From NCBI GenBank assembly GCA_000436835.1, contig FR889132.1, forward strand, positions 1 through 48,814: a stretch of 48,814 nt of DNA, written 5' to 3'. A program made the position numbers and the translations under genes. This DNA is from Eubacterium sp. CAG:251 (GTDB lineage: Bacteria > Bacillota > Clostridia > Oscillospirales > Acutalibacteraceae). Below are positions 17,309-25,788 of this stretch, in pieces (within the stretch, counting starts at the first letter, position 1; each line of letters opens with the position of its first letter). The notes beneath the pieces were generated by a model that was not told the DNA's origin, ran no database searches, and worked only from the letters and a program-made list of their open reading frames with translations.

Positions 17309-17745
17309 ACCTTGACTACTCCTTTTTTCAGCAAAACGTTAGCATAAATTGCCGTTTCGCCTGTTGCAATAATGAGATAAGCTTTCTTTGCTCTTTCGTA
17401 AAATGCAAAGCGCTCCGTCATTTCAATATCGTGGTGCTCAGGCTCATATTTGTTTAAAAGCTTGTCATATTCAGCCCAAATTGCAGGGGTAGGGGTGTTG
17501 TCACCTTTTACAACTTCCATAAGCGCCACGGGTTTCTCGGTGTATGTATCAAGAGGAATGAGAGATAAAACGGCGTCAAGAATATCTGTTGTTGAATGGC
17601 CGTCTGCACGGATAACTATTGCATTTTTGCCAATACTTTCGCAAGGAAAATTGCCGTCTGCAATAACAAGCTCGTCGCCGTGACCCATTTCGCAAAGGGC
17701 CTTAAGAAGTTCGGGGGAAACAATAGGATTAATACCTTTAAGCAT
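17305..17745 (-). CDS. fucU: L-fucose mutarotase, RbsD/FucU family
   Basis: The 146-residue protein interconverts alpha and beta anomers of L-fucose before isomerisation. It begins LKGINPIVSPELLKALCEMGHGDELVIADGNFP, the FucU/RbsD core with the conserved His and Asp, and later has FYERAKKAY. Length is normal. It overlaps fucK by 4 nt and lies 2 nt after fucA, so it is tightly coupled. Confidence 0.94.
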   Translation of the reverse strand: MLKGINPIVSPELLKALCEMGHGDELVIADGNFPCESIGKNAIVIRADGHSTTDILDAVLSLIPLDTYTEKPVALMEVVKGDNTPTPAIWAEYDKLLNKYEPEHHDIEMTERFAFYERAKKAYLIIATGETAIYANVLLKKGVVKV

Positions 17746-17747
17746 AA

Positions 17748-18458
17748 TCAGTCCTCCTTTTTATGAAGCATATCATCATCAGGGTTATACATTTTATATC
17801 CCGGATGACGTCCTGTAATTCTGTAATAGCTTCTAAGGTCAATAAGCTTTTGAATATTTTTCTCGTCAATATCGTGGCTTCCGCCGAGGATAACTGCGTT
17901 AATAGTTATTTTAGCCCAAAGTTCAAGGCTTTCCATACGGTAAAATGCCGTAATAACATCACTGCCGACTGCGAGCGCACCGTGATTTTCAAGAAGCATT
18001 ACATCGTGTTCTTCAAGGTAAGGCTCAATAGCATCTGGCACTTCGGTTGTGGACGGAGTGCCGTACGGAGTAAGCGGAACAGCGCCGATTGCAGCAACGT
18101 CCTCAATCATATTATACATATCCATTGCTTTGTGAGCCACGGCAAAGCCTGTTGCTCCTGGTGGGTGAGCATGGATAACGCTCATAACGTCATCCCTCTT
18201 ATCGTAGCATCTTAGGTGCATTTTGATTTCGCTTGACGGACGAAGTCCCTCAGCTGCTTCAAGAACATTGCCCTTAGAGTCAATTCTGATGAGCTTGTCA
18301 GGTGTTATAAACGATTTACTCATACCCGTAGGTGTTGCGAGGATTGTGCCGTCGTCAAGCTTTGCACTTACGTTGCCGTCATTAGCCGCAACCCAGCCGA
18401 GCTGCCACATTTTATGGCACACATCGCAAATTTGGTCTTTAATTACTTCAATATCCAT
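17748..18458 (-). CDS. fucA: L-fuculose-phosphate aldolase (class II aldolase/adducin family)
   Basis: The 236-residue zinc aldolase splits L-fuculose-1-phosphate to DHAP and L-lactaldehyde. Visible elements are NDGNVSAKL near the start, IHAHPPGATGFA with zinc-binding histidines, and ENHGALAVG with a further His. It is the first gene of the fuc operon, with AAGGA upstream of its ATG and a promoter facing the AraC gene. An aldolase for another sugar phosphate is possible, but the operon supports fuculose phosphate. Confidence 0.94.
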   Translation of the reverse strand: MDIEVIKDQICDVCHKMWQLGWVAANDGNVSAKLDDGTILATPTGMSKSFITPDKLIRIDSKGNVLEAAEGLRPSSEIKMHLRCYDKRDDVMSVIHAHPPGATGFAVAHKAMDMYNMIEDVAAIGAVPLTPYGTPSTTEVPDAIEPYLEEHDVMLLENHGALAVGSDVITAFYRMESLELWAKITINAVILGGSHDIDEKNIQKLIDLRSYYRITGRHPGYKMYNPDDDMLHKKED

Positions 18459-18503
18459 AATTAATTCCTTTCATAGTAAAAAATTAATATTTCTCTAATT
18501 TCA

Positions 18504-18532
18504 ATTATACTGTTGATTTTTTGTACGGGCAA
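18504..18532 (-). promoter_or_regulatory. Promoter of the fuc operon
   Basis: On the minus strand, TTGCCC (18527-18532) and TATAAT (18504-18509) are separated by 17 bp. It overlaps the opposite promoter at 18513-18542. Confidence 0.72.
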
Positions 18533-18542
18533 GGTGTATAAT
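18513..18542 (+). promoter_or_regulatory. Promoter of the AraC-type regulator gene
   Basis: TTGATT (18513-18518) and TATAAT (18537-18542) are separated by 18 bp and overlap the fuc promoter on the other strand by 20 bp. RNA polymerase can therefore probably occupy only one at a time. Confidence 0.75.
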
Positions 18543-18600
18543 GTGAAAAAGTAGGACAATATTGACTTTTTGATAAAACTATAACGTCTGGGGAAAAACT

Positions 18601-19449
18601 ATGCGATATACAGGATATCAAGAAAATAAAAGCAGAGGTACATTCGGCTTTCCGATTCAGCTTTATTATGTTGATGTTAATCATCCGCAGTATGAAATGC
18701 CGTTTCATTGGCACATGGAATGTGAGCTTATATTGGTGCTTGCAGGCAAATTCCGTTTATCCGTCAACGGCGTAAACTATACGCTTGAGGGAGGGCAAAG
18801 TGCATTTATTCCAAGTGAATTTATTCACGGCGGTACGCCTGAAAATTGTATTTATGAATGTGTTGTGTTTGATATGGAAAGCTTTCTTGCTCAATCGCCG
18901 CAGTGCATTGAAAAATATAACAATGCAATTGACAGCGGAGTTATAAGCGAAATGATATTTGAGCCTAAAAGCACAGCAGGCAAAATGGTTGACTCCCTTT
19001 TTGAAAATATGGAAAAGGAAAGCGTTGCCTATACATTTGCCACAACGGGTCTTTTGTGGCAGCTTATAGGGTATATATTAGAACAAAAGTCACAAATTGC
19101 GCCGTCATCGCAAAATGCCGTTTATCGCAAAAACAAGCAGATAAAAAAGGTACTTACAAAAATCAGAAACGATTATTCAAAACCGCTTACACTTGATGAT
19201 TTAGCGGAGGAGGCACAGCTTAACAAGCAATATTTTTGCCGTGCGTTTAGGCAGGCAACAGGCAAAACTCCCATAGATTATCTTAATTATTACCGTATTG
19301 AGTGCGCCGCAGAGCAGTTAAGTCTTTCTTATGTATCAATAACCGAAATAGCACTTTCGTGCGGTTTTAATGATTTGAGTTATTTTAATCGCCTTTTCAA
19401 GCGCAGTAAGGGCGTAACACCGAGTAATTACAGAAAAAGATTCAGATAA
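18601..19449 (+). CDS. AraC-family transcriptional regulator, probably of the fuc operon
   Basis: The 282-residue protein has an N-terminal cupin-like sensor domain (about 25-120, with FHWHMECELILVLAGKF). Its C-terminal AraC/XylS double helix-turn-helix (about 180-282) includes LDDLAEEAQLNKQYFCRAFRQATG and the family signature ALSCGFNDLSYFNRLFKRSKGVTPSNYRK. It is divergent from fucAUKI with overlapping promoters. It therefore most likely senses fucose or fuculose-1-phosphate and controls both directions. The ligand is not proven. Confidence 0.92.
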   Translation: MRYTGYQENKSRGTFGFPIQLYYVDVNHPQYEMPFHWHMECELILVLAGKFRLSVNGVNYTLEGGQSAFIPSEFIHGGTPENCIYECVVFDMESFLAQSPQCIEKYNNAIDSGVISEMIFEPKSTAGKMVDSLFENMEKESVAYTFATTGLLWQLIGYILEQKSQIAPSSQNAVYRKNKQIKKVLTKIRNDYSKPLTLDDLAEEAQLNKQYFCRAFRQATGKTPIDYLNYYRIECAAEQLSLSYVSITEIALSCGFNDLSYFNRLFKRSKGVTPSNYRKRFR

Positions 19450-19459
19450 AACGATTATG

Positions 19460-19503
19460 CCTCCCTTGGAAAGGGAGGGGGACCGCATTTTGCGGTGGAG
19501 GGA
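19460..19503. repeat. Short REP-like palindromic element
   Basis: Two adjacent hairpins, CCTCCCTT..AAGGGAGG (19460-19478) and ACCGCA-TTT-TGCGGT (19482-19496), are followed by GGAGGGATT. The layout resembles small palindromic elements found between genes in gut Clostridia. It sits between the AraC stop codon and the terminator. Confidence 0.55.
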
Positions 19504-19515
19504 TTTATTAAAACA

Positions 19516-19545
19516 AAAAGCAGAAGTCAACTGACTTCTGCTTTT
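19516..19545. terminator. Bidirectional terminator between the AraC gene and glgA
   Basis: AAAAGCAGAAGTCA and TGACTTCTGCTTTT form a perfect 14-bp stem with a 2-base centre, flanked by A and T runs. Confidence 0.92.
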
Positions 19546-19563
19546 GTCATATGTTTTGATTTA

Positions 19564-20982
19564 TTATTTAAGAAGCGAACGATACATTTTGATATATTCG
19601 TTTGCACTCTTGCCCCAGCTCATATCACATTCAAGCGCACGTTTAACAAGAACGTTCCAATCCTTGCTGTTATATGCGTCAACACCTCTGTAAATAGCGC
19701 CGAGCATATCGTATGCGTCATATGTTTTGAATGTAAATCCGTTGCCCTGTCCGTCGCCGCAGTCGGTGATAGAGTCCTTAAGGCCGCCTGTTTCACGAAC
19801 GATAGGCAGTGTGCCGTAGCGAAGTGCAACCATTTGCGAGAGTCCGCAAGGCTCGCTCTTGCTTGGCATAAGGAATAAATCTGCTCCTGCATAAATCTTT
19901 CTTGCAAGGTCAGGCACAAAGCCAATAGTAATACCAACCTTGTCAGGGTACTTATCGTGGAGATAGCGGAAATAGTTTTCATATTCCCATTCACCGCTGC
20001 CAAGAACAACGTATTGAATATTGCGCTCATAAAGGCTCTTTTCAAGCACTTCTTTCATAAGGTCTACACCTTTGTGACCTACAAGTCTTGTAACAATGCC
20101 GACGACGGGAACGTCAGGGTCAACGTTCATACCCATCATTTTTTGAAGCTCAGCTTTGTTTTTAGCTTTGTTTGAAAAATCGTCTGCATTGTAGTTAGCC
20201 CAAATATCCTTATCGGTTTCAGGGTTGTAGTTATCTGTGTCAATGCCGTTTAAAATGCCGCAAAGCTTCCAACTGCGCTGATTTAAAATAGGGTCAAGGC
20301 CGTAACTGTACCACGGGTCAAGAATTTCCTTTGCATATGTAGGGGAAACGGTTGTGACCTTATTTGCACATTCAATGCCGGCTTTCATAAAGTTTACAAG
20401 GCCGTCATACATAATAAGATTGCTGTACTCCGGCGCAATTCCGAGAACGTCGTTAAGAAGTTCGTCGCCGTATTTGCCCTGATATTGAATATTGTGGATA
20501 GTGAAAACGGTTTTGATATTTTCATATCCCATTTTGTTAGCATAGTAGCAACTGTAATAAAGCGGAGTTAATGCACTTTGCCAATCGTTGCAGTGAATGA
20601 TGTCGGGTTTCCAATCAATAGCAGGAATAATTTCAAGTACTGCTCTTGCAAAGAATGCAAAACGTTCGGCATCGTCATAATGGCCGTAAATTCCGTCACG
20701 TTTAAAATAATATTGGTTGTCAAGGAAATAGTAAATGACGCCGTTCGCCTTGGCTTCAAATATTCCGCAATATTGACGGCGCCAAGAAACAGGAACGGAA
20801 ATAGAAGTGATAAACTTCATTTGGTCTTTAAATTCCTGCTTGATTCCGTCATAAAGCGGCATAACAACACGGCAACCTATAAGTCTTTTGCGAAGTGCTA
20901 CAGGAAGTGAGCCTGCAACATCTCCCAATCCACCCGAAGCCATAAACGGAAGTGCTTCGGAAGCAACATATAATACTTTCAT
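19564..20982 (-). CDS. glgA: Glycogen synthase (ADP-glucose dependent)
   Basis: The 472-residue GT5 enzyme extends alpha-1,4-glucan from ADP-glucose. The start KVLYVASEALPFMASGGLGDVAGSLP is the sugar-nucleotide loop; the usual Lys-Thr-Gly-Gly is Ala-Ser-Gly-Gly here, which I take as lineage variation. The C-terminal domain has PSKSEPCGLSQMVALRYGTLPIVRETGGL, the family motif. It is the last gene of glgB-glgC-glgD-glgA and is followed by a strong terminator. Confidence 0.96.
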   Translation of the reverse strand: MKVLYVASEALPFMASGGLGDVAGSLPVALRKRLIGCRVVMPLYDGIKQEFKDQMKFITSISVPVSWRRQYCGIFEAKANGVIYYFLDNQYYFKRDGIYGHYDDAERFAFFARAVLEIIPAIDWKPDIIHCNDWQSALTPLYYSCYYANKMGYENIKTVFTIHNIQYQGKYGDELLNDVLGIAPEYSNLIMYDGLVNFMKAGIECANKVTTVSPTYAKEILDPWYSYGLDPILNQRSWKLCGILNGIDTDNYNPETDKDIWANYNADDFSNKAKNKAELQKMMGMNVDPDVPVVGIVTRLVGHKGVDLMKEVLEKSLYERNIQYVVLGSGEWEYENYFRYLHDKYPDKVGITIGFVPDLARKIYAGADLFLMPSKSEPCGLSQMVALRYGTLPIVRETGGLKDSITDCGDGQGNGFTFKTYDAYDMLGAIYRGVDAYNSKDWNVLVKRALECDMSWGKSANEYIKMYRSLLK

Positions 20983-20999
20983 TTTTTATTCCTCCAAAA

Positions 21000-22118
21000 T
21001 TAGACCTTTGTGTTTTTAACAAGGCAAACAGGAAATGTTTCGGCACCTGAAAGCTCGGCAGAACTTCTTATGCTTACATTCTTATCCGTAATTACGCAGT
21101 TTACCTTTGAATTTTCGCCGACAACGGTATCCTGCATAAGAATGGAATTTTTAACCACTGCGCCTTTTTCAACCTTGACGCCTTTGAAAATAATGCAATT
21201 TTCAACCCGGCCGTCAATAATACAGCCGTCAGCTACAAGTGAATTTTTAGTTGCAGATTCAGGGCCGTAAAGGGTAGGCATATCGTCACGTTCTTTTGTT
21301 GAAATAGGGGATGAGAAAAGCTTATCTCTGTTTTCCTTTTCAAGAAGCGACATAGAAATTTTATAGTAGCTTTGAATTGAATCAATTGTGCCGACAAAGC
21401 TGTCAGTCGCATCAAAAGCGTGAATATTAAGGTTTTTAACATTTGCCATAACGATATTTCTTTGAAAAGAAATTTCATTTTTGGAATGAGCAGTCTGAAT
21501 AAGAGTTTCAAGAAGATATTTCTTCATAATCATAATGTTACACGAGTAAAACACCTCGTCGTCAACATCACGGTCAAGGCTCATTTCTGTAATTTTGCCG
21601 TTTTCATCTACCTTGTCAAAGCAAAGAACAGAGCCTATGTTTTTAGGCATTTTGCTTTTTACGCCAACGATTGTGATATCTGCTCCGCTCTTTTCGTGAG
21701 CATCAAAAAGTTTAGAATAATCAATATTTACAATATTGTTGCAATCAGTCATCAAAACATAAGTTTGATGCGATTGATGAAGAAAATTCATATTGCCGAA
21801 TATGGCATCGATACGATTTCCCCAAATGCTTGTGCTTCCTGCCGAAAACGGAGGGAGCAAGAAAAGGCCGTCACTCTTTCTGCTTAAATCCCAAGGCTTG
21901 CCTGTGCCGATATGGTCCATAAGAGAGCGGAAGTTTGCATTTGTTACAACGCCTATTTTGGTAACTCCGCTTTCAACAAGGTTTGAAAGCGGGAAGTCGA
22001 TTAAACGAAAGCGTGAGCAAAAAGGAACAGAGCCCATAGTTCTCATTGCCGTAAGCGAATCAAGAGCCTCCTCGTGAATGTTTGCAAATATCATACCAAG
22101 TACTGATTTTCCGTTCAT
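21000..22118 (-). CDS. glgD: Glucose-1-phosphate adenylyltransferase regulatory subunit GlgD
   Basis: The 372-residue protein is a GlgC paralogue. Its N-terminus (VLGMIFANIHEEALDSLTAMR) lacks the GGxGxRL nucleotide loop but keeps FRLIDFPLSNLVESG and a left-handed beta-helix C-terminal half (about 270-372). That is the pattern of GlgD, which forms a hetero-oligomer with GlgC in Firmicutes and tunes its activity. It lies 3 nt downstream of glgC and 17 nt before glgA. Confidence 0.95.
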   Translation of the reverse strand: MNGKSVLGMIFANIHEEALDSLTAMRTMGSVPFCSRFRLIDFPLSNLVESGVTKIGVVTNANFRSLMDHIGTGKPWDLSRKSDGLFLLPPFSAGSTSIWGNRIDAIFGNMNFLHQSHQTYVLMTDCNNIVNIDYSKLFDAHEKSGADITIVGVKSKMPKNIGSVLCFDKVDENGKITEMSLDRDVDDEVFYSCNIMIMKKYLLETLIQTAHSKNEISFQRNIVMANVKNLNIHAFDATDSFVGTIDSIQSYYKISMSLLEKENRDKLFSSPISTKERDDMPTLYGPESATKNSLVADGCIIDGRVENCIIFKGVKVEKGAVVKNSILMQDTVVGENSKVNCVITDKNVSIRSSAELSGAETFPVCLVKNTKV

Positions 22119-22121
22119 CGC

Positions 22122-23330
22122 TTATACCTCCTCTCCTGCTTTAACCATTACCCCGGGGGCAATGTGAGTTCCCGTTTTTATTGTTGCGCCCGAACCGATA
22201 ACTGCAATGCCCCAATTTTCCGGCTTTTCAAGAAGTTCGGGGATTTCGCCGACCTTAGCGTCAGGCTCAATCACTGCATCCTCGGCAACTATTGAATAAT
22301 AAACCTTTGCGCCTTTTTTTATTTTAGCGCCCGGCATAATAACACTGTATCTTACGTCTGCGCCCTTTTCAACAACGCAGTTCGGAGAAACAACAGAGTA
22401 ATCGACGTTACCCTCAATTTCGCATCCCTCGCTGACGGACGAATTTTCAACAACGGCATCTTTGCCTATGTAGTGCGGCGGCGCCATAGGATTTCTTGAG
22501 TAAATCCTCCAGCTTGTGTCGCTCAAATCAAGGTCAACATTAGGATTGATAATATCAAGGTTTGCCTCCCAAAGAGAGTCAATTGTTCCAACATCCTTCC
22601 AATATCCTGCAAACGGAAAGGCAAAAAGTCTTTCGCCTGCCTCAAGCATTGTAGGAATAATATTTTTACCGAAGTCGTTAGCCGAACCCTCTGTGTTTTC
22701 ATCCTGAATAAGATATTTCTTGAGCTTATCCCAACTGAAAACGTAAACGCCCATTGAAGCCTTGTTGCTTTTTGGCTCTTTCGGCTTTTCGGCAAATTCA
22801 TAAATTCTGTCGTCATCATTTGTTGCAAGAATTCCGAAACGTGATGCCTCCTCCCACGGAACTTCAAGAACTGCGATTGTGCAGTCTGCATTGTTCTTTT
22901 TGTGGAAATCAACCATCTTTGCGTAATTCATTTTATAAATATGGTCGCCGGAAAGGATTACAACATATTCGGGATCGTATTTTTCGATAAAATTAATGTT
23001 TTGGTAAATTGCGTTTGCAGTACCCTTGTACCATTCTGCGCCGCCGATAGCCTCGTACGGTGACAAAATGTGAATACCGCCGTTTTGCCTGTCTAAATCC
23101 CAAGGCTGTCCGTTTCCGAGATAGTCGTTTAGCTCAAGCGGCTGATACTGGGTAAGAACGCCTACGGTATAGATACCGCTGTTTACACAGTTTGACAAAG
23201 GAAAGTCAATAATTCTGTAATTGCCGCCGTAAGGAACGGCAGGCTTAGCGATGTTTTTTGTAAGTACACCGAGACGGCTGCCCTGCCCTCCTGCAAGGAG
23301 CATTGCTACAACTTCTGTTTTTTGTGCCAT
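22122..23330 (-). CDS. glgC: Glucose-1-phosphate adenylyltransferase catalytic subunit
   Basis: The 402-residue enzyme makes ADP-glucose from ATP and glucose-1-phosphate, the committed step to glycogen. The nucleotide loop LAGGQGSRLGVLT with AKPAVPYGGNYRIIDFPLSNC is intact, as are DHIYKMNY and the C-terminal beta-helix hexapeptides. It is 12 nt downstream of glgB and followed by glgD. Confidence 0.97.
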   Translation of the reverse strand: MAQKTEVVAMLLAGGQGSRLGVLTKNIAKPAVPYGGNYRIIDFPLSNCVNSGIYTVGVLTQYQPLELNDYLGNGQPWDLDRQNGGIHILSPYEAIGGAEWYKGTANAIYQNINFIEKYDPEYVVILSGDHIYKMNYAKMVDFHKKNNADCTIAVLEVPWEEASRFGILATNDDDRIYEFAEKPKEPKSNKASMGVYVFSWDKLKKYLIQDENTEGSANDFGKNIIPTMLEAGERLFAFPFAGYWKDVGTIDSLWEANLDIINPNVDLDLSDTSWRIYSRNPMAPPHYIGKDAVVENSSVSEGCEIEGNVDYSVVSPNCVVEKGADVRYSVIMPGAKIKKGAKVYYSIVAEDAVIEPDAKVGEIPELLEKPENWGIAVIGSGATIKTGTHIAPGVMVKAGEEV

Positions 23331-23342
23331 TTCATTTCTCCT

Positions 23343-25454
23343 TTATTTGTTCTTTTTATTAGAAAGCGCCGATTTGACGGCCTTTTTTGCTTTTTTAACA
23401 GGCTCATCCTTTTTGTTTTTAGGCTTTTCCGCCTTAGGTTCAGCCTTGGAAATTTTCTTTTTTTCTTCTTTTATATCTTTACTTTCGGCAATGGGCTTTG
23501 CTCCCTTTTTAGGTTTTGCATTTTCAAGCTTTTTTGCCTTTGTGCCGTTTTCCTTAGCCTTTGATTTTGAAGGTCTTTTGGCAACCTTTTCAAGATAAAT
23601 GCCCGAAAGACCCGAAAGCTTTAAGCCGATGCTTTGCTCAAAGCCGTGCATAGCTTTCTTCTTGGTCTTGTATGCGGGGTGCTTTGCAATTGTTGAGCCG
23701 CCGAATTGCTCAAGCGAGGTGTCAAGTACAACTTTGTAGCTGCCTTCGTTTGGAACGCCGATTCTGTATTCGTCAAAGCTGTTAGGTGTGAAATTAAATA
23801 TTGCAATAATTTCATTGCCTTTTTTGTCAATTCTTCTAAAGGCTATTACGCTGTTTGCATTGTCCTCACTGGAAATCCATTGGAAGCCGTCCCAACTGTA
23901 ATCAATTTGCCAAAGTGCAGGCGTGTCTTTATAAAGTTTATTAAGCGTTTTGGAAAATCCAAGCATCTTCCTGTGCATTTCATAGTCAAGAAGGAGCCAA
24001 TCAAGCCCTTGCTTATAGTTCCATTCAATAAATTGACCGAATTCACTGCCCATAAACAAAAGCTTTTTGCCGGGATGAGCAAACATATATGCAAGAAACA
24101 GCCTTAATCCGTCGAATTTCATTTCATATTCACCGGGCATTTTGTTTATAAGGCTGCATTTTCCGTGTACTACTTCGTCGTGGCTGATAGGCAAAATGAA
24201 GTTTTCACTGAATGCATAATAAAAGCTGAATGTAATGCAGTTGTGGTTGCCTTTTCTGAAAAGCGGGTCGAGCGAAATGTATCTGAGCATATCGTTCATC
24301 CAGCCCATATTCCACTTGAAATTAAAGCCTAAGCCGCCGATATTTGTCGGCATTGTAATCATAGGCCAAGCGGTCGATTCCTCGGCAATCATCATAACCT
24401 CAGGATGCTCTTTGAACATTGCGCAGTTAAGCTCCTTGAAAAATTCAACCGCTTCAAGATTTTCTCTTCCGCCGTTTTTATTCGGAATCCATTCGCCGTC
24501 CTCACGTCCGTAGTCGAGATAAAGCATTGATGCAACTGCGTCAACCCTAAGCCCATCAAAATGGAAATTGTCAACCCAATACATTGCAGAGGAAATAAGG
24601 AAAGATTTAACCTCATTTTTGCCGTAGTCAAATACTCTTGTGCCCCATTCCTTATGTTCGCCTTTTCTCATATCGGAGTATTCATACGTGCATTCTCCGT
24701 CAAATTCATAAAGACCGTAAGCATCTTTAGGGAAGTGAGCCGGTACCCAGTCAAGTATTACTCCGATTCCGGCTTCGTGGCAAGCGTCAACAAAATACAT
24801 AAGGTCGTCAGGCGTTCCGTAACGTGAAGTCGGAGCAAAGTATCCTGTAACCTGATATCCCCATGAGCCGTCAAAAGGATATTCCATAATCGGCATCATT
24901 TCAATATGAGTGTATCCCATATCTTTCACGTAAGGCACAAGTTCCTCTGCCATTTGCCTGTATGATAAGAAATCGCCGTTTTCGTGCCTTTTCCAGCTGC
25001 CAAAATGAATTTCGTAAATATTAACGGGCTTTTCAAGAATGTTACCCGAATTTGCCTTTTTCCAAGTCGAATCATTCCAGCGGTATTTGCCTGTTTCGTA
25101 AACCTTTGATGCCGTGCCGGGTCTTGTTTCTGCGTGGAAAGCATAAGGGTCGGCTTTCATAATAACGTTGCCGTCTTTCGTCGTAATGGCATATTTATAG
25201 CAATCGTAAATTTTAACATTGTCGATTTTAGCTTCAAAAATACCGTCGCTGATTTTTTTCATAACACCGGCGCTTTCGTTCCAATCGTTAAAATCACCGA
25301 CTGTTGACACGCTTTGAGCATGAGGTGCCCAAACACGAAATGCAAATGTATCTCCCTTAATTCTATGACAGCCGAAAAATTCATATGCCTTATAATTTTT
25401 TCCGCTGTGAAAGATATACAAAGGGAATTCATAATCTTTGTCTAATTTTGCCAA
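23343..25454 (-). CDS. glgB: 1,4-alpha-glucan branching enzyme with lysine-rich C-terminal tail
   Basis: The 703-residue GH13 enzyme adds alpha-1,6 branches to glycogen. It has an N-terminal CBM48-like domain (about 20-120: FRVWAPHAQSVSTVGDFNDW) and the GH13 barrel with HFHFDGLRVDAVASMLYLD, MIAEEST and LPISHDEVVHGK. The C-terminal beta domain ends near residue 622. Residues 625-703 are an unusual extra tail, very rich in Lys, Ala, Pro and Glu and probably disordered. No frameshift is needed, since the tail is in frame and ends normally. It heads the glg operon. Confidence 0.95.
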   Translation of the reverse strand: MAKLDKDYEFPLYIFHSGKNYKAYEFFGCHRIKGDTFAFRVWAPHAQSVSTVGDFNDWNESAGVMKKISDGIFEAKIDNVKIYDCYKYAITTKDGNVIMKADPYAFHAETRPGTASKVYETGKYRWNDSTWKKANSGNILEKPVNIYEIHFGSWKRHENGDFLSYRQMAEELVPYVKDMGYTHIEMMPIMEYPFDGSWGYQVTGYFAPTSRYGTPDDLMYFVDACHEAGIGVILDWVPAHFPKDAYGLYEFDGECTYEYSDMRKGEHKEWGTRVFDYGKNEVKSFLISSAMYWVDNFHFDGLRVDAVASMLYLDYGREDGEWIPNKNGGRENLEAVEFFKELNCAMFKEHPEVMMIAEESTAWPMITMPTNIGGLGFNFKWNMGWMNDMLRYISLDPLFRKGNHNCITFSFYYAFSENFILPISHDEVVHGKCSLINKMPGEYEMKFDGLRLFLAYMFAHPGKKLLFMGSEFGQFIEWNYKQGLDWLLLDYEMHRKMLGFSKTLNKLYKDTPALWQIDYSWDGFQWISSEDNANSVIAFRRIDKKGNEIIAIFNFTPNSFDEYRIGVPNEGSYKVVLDTSLEQFGGSTIAKHPAYKTKKKAMHGFEQSIGLKLSGLSGIYLEKVAKRPSKSKAKENGTKAKKLENAKPKKGAKPIAESKDIKEEKKKISKAEPKAEKPKNKKDEPVKKAKKAVKSALSNKKNK

Positions 25455-25529
25455 AATTTCATCTCCTTTATTTTATTGAAAAGCGTCAAAAACAATATTT
25501 TGGCGCTATTATAATTTTTATATAAACAT

Positions 25530-25558
25530 ATCATATCACCTTTACAACAAATAATCAA
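25530..25558 (-). promoter_or_regulatory. Promoter of the glg operon
   Basis: On the minus strand, TTGATT (25553-25558) and TATGAT (25530-25535) are separated by 17 bp, 76 bp before the glgB start. Confidence 0.75.
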
Positions 25559-25722
25559 GCGGTTTTTGGTTACTTTGTTACAAAAAAAAGTTAAAAATTT
25601 TTAAAATCTGTGTAAAATGTTAGAAATGTATAATAATCCAAGAAATAATCTTCAGCCAATTTTAACAATAAATACCGCCTGTGCATATCTCTATTTTGTA
25701 TAATAAAAGTTAGTTTTTTCTA

Positions 25723-25752
25723 TTGTATAATAAGTATTATATATGGTATAAT
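25723..25752 (+). promoter_or_regulatory. Probable extended -10 promoter of the ANTAR gene
   Basis: TGG precedes TATAAT (25747-25752), giving an extended -10; a weak TTGTAT lies 18 bp upstream. The start codon is 36 bp downstream. Confidence 0.6.
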
Positions 25753-25788
25753 GCTTTTGTCAGATATTTGTTAGCAGAGGTGGAGAGT

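Larger units (their letters stand above)
25455..25788. other. AT-rich divergent control region between glgB and the ANTAR gene
   Basis: This 334-bp gap holds the glg promoter on the minus strand and a series of TATAAT-like boxes on the plus strand (25629-25634, 25699-25704, 25726-25731, 25747-25752). I see no riboswitch, terminator, tRNA or small gene in it. Confidence 0.6.

Noticed and set aside
23343..23582. GlgB tail as a frameshift into a second gene
   Set aside because: The frame is continuous, codons look normal for Lys-rich sequence, and it ends at a proper stop 12 bp before glgC.
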